A DNA stretch of 6,064 bases, taken from NCBI RefSeq assembly GCF_938040765.1, contig NZ_CALIAA010000212.1, positions 1-6,064 of the forward strand, written 5' to 3'. This DNA comes from an uncultured Fretibacterium sp. GTDB taxonomy: Bacteria > Synergistota > Synergistia > Synergistales > Aminobacteriaceae. Shown piece after piece: positions 1 to 5,332 of this stretch. Position 1 is the first letter of the stretch. Each line of letters begins with the position of its first letter. The position numbers and the translations under genes were made by a program. Below the pieces are notes generated by a model that worked only from the letters and a program-made list of their open reading frames with translations, made no database searches and was not told the DNA's origin.

Positions 1-25
1 GGTCCCGTCCTCAACGGACGGGACC
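1..25 (-). terminator. Probable intrinsic terminator of the hydrolase gene
   Basis: Bases 1-10 (GGTCCCGTCC) and 16-25 (GGACGGGACC) form a perfect 10-bp, GC-rich stem closed by a 5-nt loop (TCAAC). It begins 17 nt beyond the TGA stop of the - strand hydrolase, where a rho-independent terminator would be expected. The U-tract that would confirm this lies to the left of base 1 and cannot be seen. The hairpin could also act bidirectionally for an unseen + strand gene to the left. Confidence 0.6.
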
Positions 26-42
26 CGGCCTCGTCCGAAAGA

Positions 43-786
43 TCAGTTACGGGCTCTTCGCCGTTCCAGGGCCCGGTCGCAGAGGTCCATGAAGAGGCGG
101 TTCATGACCGGGACCGTCCTCAGAAGATCCTCCGGATGCCACTGCACGGCCACGATCAGGCCGTCCGGGCTCTCGAAGGCCTCGACGATGCCGTCCTCGG
201 CGTGGGCGGTGAGGACGAGGCCTTTACCCGGGACCTTGACGGACTGATGGTGCAGCGTGTTGGTGTAGGCGCTCTCGGCCTCCAGGATGTGCCGAAGGCG
301 GGAGTTCGGCTCGATCAGGACCTTGTGCATCGGGGTGTCGCGGCGCAGCTGCTGCATGTGCAGCAGGTTCTTCTCGGCGCGCTCTCCGATATCCTGATAG
401 AGGCTGCCGCCGCAGGCCACGTTCAGGAGCTGCATGCCGCGGCAGATGCCCAGCATGGGAATACGGTGCTCCGACGCGTAGGCTGCCGCATGGAACCAGA
501 AGGCGTCCAGCTCCGGCTGCACCGGCCCCAGCATCGCGTGGGGCGGCTCCCCGTAGTGGCGGGGGTCCACATCCCAGCCTCCGGGGAAGAGCAGGCCGTC
601 GCACAGGGCCAGGGCGGGGTCCGAAAGCCTTGGGTCCTCGGGAACCGGCAGGATGACAGGGACGCCGCCGTTGCCGTCTATGGCACGTACGCAGGTCGTG
701 TTCGTGCAGCTGCGGTCGGCACACACAAAGTCGGAGTCCGGGTCTCGCCGGACGCTCCCCAGAATGCCGATGATAGGCTTGCTCAT
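43..786 (-). CDS. Gamma-glutamyl-gamma-aminobutyrate hydrolase family protein (peptidase C26, class I glutamine amidotransferase fold)
   Basis: This 247-residue protein has the usual length for the PuuD-like C26 family, whose members cut gamma-glutamyl amide bonds (for example gamma-Glu-GABA to glutamate plus GABA) in the cytoplasm. Visible family landmarks are FPGGWDVDP at residues 67-75, the nucleophile elbow GICRGMQ with Cys115 (113-119), the HHQS block at 179-182, and QWHPE with His217 and Glu219 completing the triad. No signal peptide or membrane segment is seen. The ATG at 786-784 follows a GAGGGG Shine-Dalgarno site (795-800, - strand) at 8 nt. An odd feature is a C-x4-C-x4-C cluster (Cys22, 27, 32) where relatives usually have a Tyr/Ala-rich helix. 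No convincing sigma70 promoter was found upstream, although 801-853 is AT-rich. The exact substrate is not determinable. Its divergent position next to an amino-acid importer suggests, without proving, a role in amino-acid or polyamine catabolism. Confidence 0.88.
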   Translation of the reverse strand: MSKPIIGILGSVRRDPDSDFVCADRSCTNTTCVRAIDGNGGVPVILPVPEDPRLSDPALALCDGLLFPGGWDVDPRHYGEPPHAMLGPVQPELDAFWFHAAAYASEHRIPMLGICRGMQLLNVACGGSLYQDIGERAEKNLLHMQQLRRDTPMHKVLIEPNSRLRHILEAESAYTNTLHHQSVKVPGKGLVLTAHAEDGIVEAFESPDGLIVAVQWHPEDLLRTVPVMNRLFMDLCDRALERRRARN

Positions 787-842
787 GGTTGTTTCCCCTC
801 TCAGCTAAAAGTATCGGATATCGAAATTTTCCGCCCGCGTGC

Positions 843-1163
843 TTATTTTTTATGCTCGATCCGGCAGATGAGGCGGTCGAGCAACTGAATGACCTTCCCC
901 GATCCATTCCCCCGGAGCGCATCGCCTCGATCGACGTGTCCCTTTCGGCGAGGCGCTGGGCGCGAGCCGGGGACTCCTGTTCGTAAATCCTGAGGAGGCT
1001 GTAGCAACCCTCCGGGCTGTGCCGGGCATTCTCCTGAAGATGGTTCCGGACCTGCGCGTCGACGCTCAGGAGGACGCCCGTCGAGAGGACCAGGATCGAC
1101 GGGGGAAAAACCTCCGACGGCCACGACGAGCTTGCTTTTGAGGCTGCGCAGACGAACCGATTA
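843..1163 (-). pseudogene. Decayed N-terminal fragment of a membrane sensor (chemoreceptor or diguanylate-cyclase type)
   Basis: Reading the - strand from 1160 gives a start typical of a transmembrane receptor (SVRLRSLKSKLVVAVGG). The hydrophobic stretch continues in a second frame after the T5C5 run at 1101-1110 (SILVLSTGVLLSVDAQV), followed by a helical segment including SLLRIYEQES and RLAERDTSIEA. It returns to the first frame after a five-G run (plus-strand C5, 909-913) with SGKVIQLLDRLICRIEHKK and a TAA at 845-843. The pattern of basic N-terminus, membrane helix and long helix with a 'LA..SIEA.RSG' motif is common at the start of Cache-type periplasmic sensors. A good Shine-Dalgarno site (AAAGGGG, 1171-1177) lies 7 nt before the first codon position, but that codon (1163-1161) is TAA, not ATG. 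Only about 107 codons remain of a gene normally several hundred codons long, and HAMP, signalling or GGDEF parts are absent. The family call rests on sequence character alone. Confidence 0.5.
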
Positions 1164-1221
1164 CGAAGGACCCCTTTCAGCAAGGCTGGACGTCTTATCC
1201 TGGAAGTGCCGAAAGGATTCC

Positions 1222-1251
1222 GGGAAAAGAGGGGTCAGCGCCCCGTTTCCC
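1222..1251. repeat. Imperfect hairpin in the operon control region
   Basis: GGGAAA (1222-1227) pairs with TTTCCC (1246-1251) and GGGG (1231-1234) with CCCC (1241-1244). These stems are separated by a small asymmetric internal loop (AGA opposite G) and closed by a 6-nt loop. It sits about 100 nt upstream of the predicted transcription start of the importer operon, so it is not part of that leader. No T-run of terminator quality follows on either strand. It may be the remains of the 5' region of the decayed sensor gene or a regulatory structure. Confidence 0.4.
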
Positions 1252-1252
1252 T

Positions 1253-1265
1253 TGTTATGATAACA
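1253..1265. promoter_or_regulatory. Perfect 13-nt palindrome, candidate operator
   Basis: TGTTAT-G-ATAACA is a perfect inverted repeat with one central base, lying in otherwise GC-rich DNA. It is upstream of the importer promoter (centre near -95 relative to the inferred start) and between two divergent transcription units. Its form (GTTAT/ATAAC half-sites around an odd centre) resembles operators of GntR-type dimeric regulators, but no regulator gene is in the window. The function is inferred from symmetry and position only. Confidence 0.4.
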
Positions 1266-1318
1266 CAGGAAGCCGCCGGATGACGGATGACAAGCGCGGA
1301 ATTTCCGAGGGCCGTGTC

Positions 1319-1347
1319 TTTACGGCCGGCGCGGAATACAATAGAAT
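1319..1347 (+). promoter_or_regulatory. Sigma70-like promoter of the amino-acid importer operon
   Basis: A -35 element TTTACG (1319-1324, four of six consensus bases) is separated by exactly 17 nt from a -10 element TAGAAT (1342-1347, five of six). Transcription would start near 1354, giving a leader of roughly 55 nt before the GTG of the binding-protein gene. GGCCGT (1310-1315) and ACGGCC (1322-1327) form an inverted repeat that overlaps the -35 element and could be a repressor site. No start-site data support this, but it is the best promoter match in the intergenic region. Confidence 0.55.
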
Positions 1348-1409
1348 AAGGCAACAATTCTGCCAAACCGTTCCGGACTTGACAAAAGTGACGTAAGGAG
1401 GGATCTGCA

Positions 1410-2555
1410 GTGAGAAGGCTGATGTTGTGCGCGGCGGTGCTTTTGTTTTGCGCCGCCTCTCCCGTGTGGGGGGCGGACACGATCAGGGTGGGCGAGATCG
1501 CGACGGTGACGGGCGACTTCGCGGCCTACGGGATCGCGGAGGTGGAGTCCGTCAAGATCGCCGTGGATGAGATCAACGCGGCGGGCGGCGTCCTGGGCAG
1601 AAAACTGGAGGTCGTCATGTACGACTGCCGTACCCGACAGGAGGACATGGTCAACGCGGCGCGTCGGCTTGTGGAGCAGGACAAGGTCGTAGCGGCCATC
1701 GGTCCCAGCGGCAGCGGGCTGTGCATCGCGGCGGCCCCCGTCTTCAACAGGGGGCGGGTCTCCCATCTCGGCACCCTGCCCACCAACCCTCTGGTCACCG
1801 TGGACGAGGCCGGAAAGGTGCGCCCCTACAACTTCCGCATCTGCTTCCTGGATCCCTATCAGGGGCGCATGATGGCCTACTTCGCCGCCAGGGACCTCGG
1901 GGCGTCCAAGGCCGCGGTCCTCTACGACGTGTCGAGCGACTACTCCCAGGGCCAGCGCGAGTTCTTCGTGAAGGGCTTCGAGGATTTCGGGGGCAGGATC
2001 GTTGCGGACGAGGGGTTCCGCGGCGAGGACGTGGACTTCCGCTCCCAGCTGACCAACATCAAGGACAGTGGCGCCGATGTCCTGATCTTCCCATTCATGG
2101 GCAAGTCCCTGCCCCTGGCCGTGAAGCAGGCCCGCGAGCTCGGGATCAGGACCGCGATCGTCGGGGGGGACGGGTACGGCGACTTCATGTGGGAGATTGC
2201 GGGCGACGCTTTGGGCGACACCTACTGGGTCAGCCATGTGGACCGCTACGACCCCGCACTGAAGGGCTTCTTCGACAAGTACAAGGAGAGGACGGGCACG
2301 GAGTGTCAGGAGTTCATGAACGCCATCATGGCTTACGACTGCGTCTACTGGCTGAAGGACGCGATCGAGCGGGCTCAGTCGACCGACCCCGTCAAGGTGC
2401 GCGACGCCCTGGAGCAGACGGCAAACCTCAAGCTGCTGCACTGCACCCTGACCATGGACGAGTTCCATAACCCCAAGGACAAGGACGGCGTCATGCTGAA
2501 GTGCGATCCCGAACAGAGGAAGGCGCTGTTCTTCAGGAAGGTACGTCCGGAGTAG
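1410..2555 (+). CDS. Periplasmic branched-chain/polar amino-acid binding protein (LivJ/LivK-like, type I PBP)
   Basis: This 381-residue protein is the extracytoplasmic ligand receptor of the importer. Residues 1-22 form a Sec signal peptide (Arg-Arg, hydrophobic core, SPVWGA end). Cys14 follows Phe, so no proper lipobox is present and a soluble periplasmic protein is expected. The mature part starts with IRVGEIATVTGDFAAYG and shows the family's first-lobe block AIGPSGSG (96-103). It also has a SDYSQG loop (176-181), DVDFRSQLTNIKDSGADVLI (207-226), and a C-terminal YDCVYWLKDAIERA helix (309-322) followed by VRDALEQ (330-336). The GTG start is fixed by a TAAGGAGGG Shine-Dalgarno site (1394-1402) at 7 nt, and the signal peptide begins there. 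Seven cysteines remain in the mature protein. Cys73 and Cys105 lie close to where LivJ has its disulfide, so a bond is plausible. It is the first gene of the operon, and the ligand identity (Leu/Ile/Val, another amino acid, or an amide) cannot be read from sequence. Confidence 0.93.
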   Translation: MRRLMLCAAVLLFCAASPVWGADTIRVGEIATVTGDFAAYGIAEVESVKIAVDEINAAGGVLGRKLEVVMYDCRTRQEDMVNAARRLVEQDKVVAAIGPSGSGLCIAAAPVFNRGRVSHLGTLPTNPLVTVDEAGKVRPYNFRICFLDPYQGRMMAYFAARDLGASKAAVLYDVSSDYSQGQREFFVKGFEDFGGRIVADEGFRGEDVDFRSQLTNIKDSGADVLIFPFMGKSLPLAVKQARELGIRTAIVGGDGYGDFMWEIAGDALGDTYWVSHVDRYDPALKGFFDKYKERTGTECQEFMNAIMAYDCVYWLKDAIERAQSTDPVKVRDALEQTANLKLLHCTLTMDEFHNPKDKDGVMLKCDPEQRKALFFRKVRPE

Positions 2556-2565
2556 GACAAAAAGC

Positions 2566-2616
2566 TCGGGACGAAAGGGGCCTGGCATTCGGTTACGAGG
2601 GTTCGGGCACGAAGGG
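2566..2616 (+). repeat. Three imperfect direct repeats in the leader before livH
   Basis: The 71-nt gap between the binding-protein and livH genes holds three related copies of a TCGG-N-ACGA-A-GGG motif. They are TCGGGACGAAAGGG (2566-2579), TTCGGTTACGAGGG (2588-2601) and TTCGGGCACGAAGGG (2602-2616). The last two abut, and the last supplies the livH Shine-Dalgarno site (GAAGGG). No strong hairpin or terminator was found in this gap, so cotranscription of livH with the upstream gene is expected. The repeats may reflect local duplication of a ribosome-binding region or a regulatory leader. Confidence 0.4.
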
Positions 2617-2626
2617 ATGATGTCTT

Positions 2627-3523
2627 TTGGCCATTACGCTGTCAACGCTGCTTCAACAGATCATCAACGGGCTTTCCCTGGGGTCGGTCTACGCGCTCAT
2701 CGCCGTTGGGTATTCGCTGGTGTACTCCATTCTGCTCTTCTCCAACTTCGCGCACGGCGGTTTTCTGGTCGTGGGGGGATATGCCTGCTATTACCTTCTG
2801 ACACAGCAGGGATATGGGATCGTCCTGGCGTCTGCGGGGGCGATCCTGGCCTCGGGCCTGGTGGCCGTCCTGACCGAACGCCTGGCCTACAAACCGATTC
2901 GCGAGCGCACCTCCATGACGCTCTACCTGCTGATCGCCTCCATGGGCGTCAGCATCGTCATCGAGAATATCTTCGTCATCGTGGTGGGCGGGCGCTTCCG
3001 GGCCCTGCCGCAGGACACGTTTCCGTCCGGGGTGTTCAGCTTGGGCGGCGGGGTCACGGTCAATGCCTCCGACATCCTCTCGCTGGCTGTTGCCGTCGTT
3101 TTTCTGGGGGCGCTCCAGCTCTTCCTGTCGCGCACGCGCTGGGGACTGGCCATCCGTGCGGCGGCGTGCGATCTGCGCACGGCCGGACTGATGGGGGTCA
3201 ACGTGACGCTCCTGATCGGCATCGTCTTCTTCGTCGCGGGGCTGCTGGCCGCGGTGGGCGGGATCTTCCTCTCCGCGAAGTACTCGCTCTATCCGCAGCT
3301 CGGCAACATCACGATCAAGGCGTTCATCGCCGCGGTGATCGGCGGCCTGGGCTCGCTGCCCGGCGCGGTGCTGGGCAGCCTGATCCTGGGCCTTGCGGAG
3401 ATGCTCACCGCGGGGTTCGTCAGCAGCCAGATGCGGGATATGGTCGTTTTCTCCATGCTGGTGGTCATGCTGCTGGTCCGGCCCGCCGGGTTCTTCGGCA
3501 AGAGCGTCGGGGACAAGATCTAG
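2627..3523 (+). CDS. livH: Branched-chain amino acid ABC transporter permease LivH
   Basis: This 298-residue integral membrane protein is one half of the inner-membrane translocation channel. The N-terminus has the family opening LLQQIINGLSLGSVYALIAV (8-27) and FSNFAHGGFLVVGGY (38-52). Multiple hydrophobic segments follow, and a cytoplasmic ATPase-contact region is seen at 173-191 (GLAIRAAACDLRTAGLMGV). The C-terminal signature AAVIGGLGSLPGAVLGS spans 235-251, ending in VRPAGFFG (284-291). The start is TTG at 2627: an in-frame TGA lies at 2618-2620 and no ATG or GTG falls between. A GAAGGG Shine-Dalgarno site (2611-2616) sits 10 nt upstream. Two ATGs (2617, 2620) are in another frame. The stop TAG (3521-3523) adjoins the Shine-Dalgarno site of livM, implying coupled translation. 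Confidence 0.93.
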   Translation: MAITLSTLLQQIINGLSLGSVYALIAVGYSLVYSILLFSNFAHGGFLVVGGYACYYLLTQQGYGIVLASAGAILASGLVAVLTERLAYKPIRERTSMTLYLLIASMGVSIVIENIFVIVVGGRFRALPQDTFPSGVFSLGGGVTVNASDILSLAVAVVFLGALQLFLSRTRWGLAIRAAACDLRTAGLMGVNVTLLIGIVFFVAGLLAAVGGIFLSAKYSLYPQLGNITIKAFIAAVIGGLGSLPGAVLGSLILGLAEMLTAGFVSSQMRDMVVFSMLVVMLLVRPAGFFGKSVGDKI

Positions 3524-3533
3524 GAGGTGCATC

Positions 3534-4448
3534 GTGAAGAGGAGCCTGCTTGGAAACACCGCCGTGATCCTCCTCGGCCTGGCCCTGGCCTTGTACCCGC
3601 TGGGCGGGTATCAGGAGGGCATCATCATTCTGCTCTGCATCAACTGCATCGCCGCCATGGGCGTGTCGCTCCTCACCGGCTTCACGGGGATCTTCACGCT
3701 GGGACACGCGGCCTACATGGCGCTCGGGGCCTACACAGCCGCTATTCTGACCGTCAGGTACGGCGTCCACTGGCTGCCCGCCATCGTCGCAGGGGGCCTT
3801 GTGGCCGTGGCCGTGGCCTGGATGATCGGAATGCCGACGCTGCGCCTGACGGGCGACTACTACGCTATCGCCTCCATCGGCCTGGGGGAGGCGATCCGAC
3901 TGATCCTCGAGAACTGGCAGTCCTTCACCAGGGGAGCGCGCGGTTTTCCGGGCATCGACTCCTATACCACCCGGGGCGTCGCCGTTGCCTGCTTCACCGT
4001 CCTGACCCTCCTGACGTTCAACCTCATCGACAGCCGCCTGGGGCGCGAGTTCAAGGCCTCGAGGGACGACCGGCTGGCCGCCTCGCTGATGGGCTTCAAC
4101 ACCACGGCGTCCCGCATGAAGGCGCTCCTGATCTCCGCGTTCTACTGCGGCGTGTCGGGCGCTCTGCTGGGGGGGTATATGAACTTCATCCAGCCGTCGA
4201 TGTTCGACATGATGAAATCGACCGAGCTGACGGCGGTCGTGGTGTTCGGGGGGCTGGGCTCCATGAGCGGGACCCTGCTGGGCTCGGCGATCGTCACCTC
4301 GGTCATGGAGTATTTCCGGGACATCTCGCAGTACCGCATGCTCATCTACGGCCTGCTGCTGGTCGTCATCATGGTGGTGCGGCCGGAGGGGCTTTTGGGC
4401 GACCGGGAGATCTGGAGCTTCCTGCCCGGGTCCGGGAGGAGGGGATAG
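3534..4448 (+). CDS. livM: Branched-chain amino acid ABC transporter permease LivM
   Basis: This 304-residue membrane protein partners LivH to form the permease. After a first hydrophobic helix (10-22) it shows the LivM blocks LTGFTGIFTLGHAAYMALGA (47-66) and LRLTGDYYAIASIGLGEAIR (103-122). The cytoplasmic loop GREFKASRDDRLAASLMGFN (170-189) is expected to contact the ATPases, and FGGLGSMSGTLLGS (238-251) and VVRPEGLLG (281-289) close the protein. The open frame extends further upstream, but that part overlaps livH and is not LivM-like. GTG at 3534 is chosen because AGGAGG (3522-3527) lies 6 nt before it and the protein then begins KRSLLGN just ahead of the first helix. It starts 10 nt after livH and ends 2 nt before livG. 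There is no long N-terminal extension as in E. coli LivM. Confidence 0.93.
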   Translation: MKRSLLGNTAVILLGLALALYPLGGYQEGIIILLCINCIAAMGVSLLTGFTGIFTLGHAAYMALGAYTAAILTVRYGVHWLPAIVAGGLVAVAVAWMIGMPTLRLTGDYYAIASIGLGEAIRLILENWQSFTRGARGFPGIDSYTTRGVAVACFTVLTLLTFNLIDSRLGREFKASRDDRLAASLMGFNTTASRMKALLISAFYCGVSGALLGGYMNFIQPSMFDMMKSTELTAVVVFGGLGSMSGTLLGSAIVTSVMEYFRDISQYRMLIYGLLLVVIMVVRPEGLLGDREIWSFLPGSGRRG

Positions 4449-4450
4449 CC

Positions 4451-5332
4451 ATGCCGCGGGATATCGGGACGGACCAGGTGCTTCTGGAACTGGAGCACGT
4501 CGACATGCGCTTCGGCGGGGTCCACGCCGTCCGGGACATGAGCTTCCGCATCATGGACAACGCCCTGACCGGCATCATCGGCCCCAACGGAGCCGGAAAG
4601 ACGACGGTCTTCAACATCGTCTCCGGCGTCTACAATCCGACGGCGGGAAGCATCTGGTTCCGGGACCAGGACATCACGCCCATGGCGGCGTATCAGGTGA
4701 ACCGGCTCGGGATCGCCCGAACCTTTCAGAACCTGAGGCTCTTCGGGCGCTCCTCGGTGCTGGAGAACGTCATGACCGCCGCGCAGAACCGCTTCCGTTA
4801 CTCCTTTCGGGAGGACTTGAGGGGGCAGCTTTTCCCGGGCTACCGCCCCGATCCCGAGTACCACTACGGCTTCTGGGAGTCCCTGCTCCACGCCGGACAC
4901 TGGGCCGGGGTCGAACGGAACATCCGTTCCAAGAGCATGGAGCTTCTGGAGCGGGTGGGGCTGGCGGACCGCGCCCGGCAGGCCGCGGGGACGCTTCCCT
5001 ACGGGATGCAGCGGAGGCTCGAGATTGCGCGCGCCCTGGCGCTGGACCCGAAGCTGCTGCTGCTGGACGAGCCGGCGGCGGGGATGAACCCCGAGGAGGT
5101 ATTTGCCCTGAACGATCTGATCACGGGCATCCATCGGGAGTTTCGCCTGACGACCCTGGTCATCGAGCACCACATGGACCTGATCATGAGGATCTGCCCG
5201 CACATCATCTGTATGAACTTCGGGGCCAAGATCGCGGAGGGGACGCCCGAGGAGATTCGGAACGACCCCGGGGTGCTCGGCGCCTATCTGGGCGAGGGCG
5301 ACGACGAGGCGGACGAGGAGGCGGTATTGTGA
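4451..5332 (+). CDS. livG: Branched-chain amino acid ABC transporter ATP-binding protein LivG
   Basis: This 293-residue cytoplasmic ATPase energises import together with LivF. It has Walker A GPNGAGKTT (44-52), a Q-loop with Gln93 (ARTFQNLRLF) and an ABC signature in the LivG form LPYGMQRRLEIARAL (182-196). Walker B is KLLLLDEPAAGMNPEE with catalytic Glu207, and the H-loop is His240 in IEHHMD, where IEHDM is commoner. The C-terminal GTPEEIRNDPGVLGAYLGEG is typical of the family. It is longer than the usual roughly 255 residues. The extra length lies mainly between the Q-loop and signature (about 115-158, aromatic-rich, including HYGFWESLLHAGHW) and in an acidic tail (284-293). ATG 4451 follows GGAGGAGGGG (4435-4444) at 6 nt and is 2 nt past the livM stop. 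Its last codons contain the Shine-Dalgarno site of livF. Confidence 0.94.
   Translation: MPRDIGTDQVLLELEHVDMRFGGVHAVRDMSFRIMDNALTGIIGPNGAGKTTVFNIVSGVYNPTAGSIWFRDQDITPMAAYQVNRLGIARTFQNLRLFGRSSVLENVMTAAQNRFRYSFREDLRGQLFPGYRPDPEYHYGFWESLLHAGHWAGVERNIRSKSMELLERVGLADRARQAAGTLPYGMQRRLEIARALALDPKLLLLDEPAAGMNPEEVFALNDLITGIHREFRLTTLVIEHHMDLIMRICPHIICMNFGAKIAEGTPEEIRNDPGVLGAYLGEGDDEADEEAVL

Noticed and set aside
1278..1291. Tandem GGATGAC repeat in the control region
   Set aside because: Two 7-nt copies without symmetry or relation to a promoter element are readily explained by chance.
1379..1384. Perfect TTGACA -35 hexamer just upstream of the binding-protein gene
   Set aside because: A -10 element 17 nt downstream would fall at about 1402-1407 (GATCTG, poor), between the Shine-Dalgarno site and the start codon, so it cannot drive this gene.
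1235..1480. Open frame of 81 codons on the - strand across the importer promoter
   Set aside because: It overlaps the promoter, Shine-Dalgarno site and signal peptide of the binding-protein gene on the other strand, and has no recognisable features or own ribosome-binding site.
2545..2563. Small hairpin GTCC-GGAGTA-GGAC at the end of the binding-protein gene followed by AAAAA
   Set aside because: The stem is only 4 bp and is followed by As rather than Ts on the coding strand, so it is not a terminator between the binding protein and livH.
1320..2588. 422-codon open frame on the - strand opposite the binding-protein gene
   Set aside because: Its composition (Val/Gly/His/Arg-rich, no domain pattern) is that of an antisense shadow in GC-rich DNA. 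The + strand frame has a signal peptide and clear family motifs.
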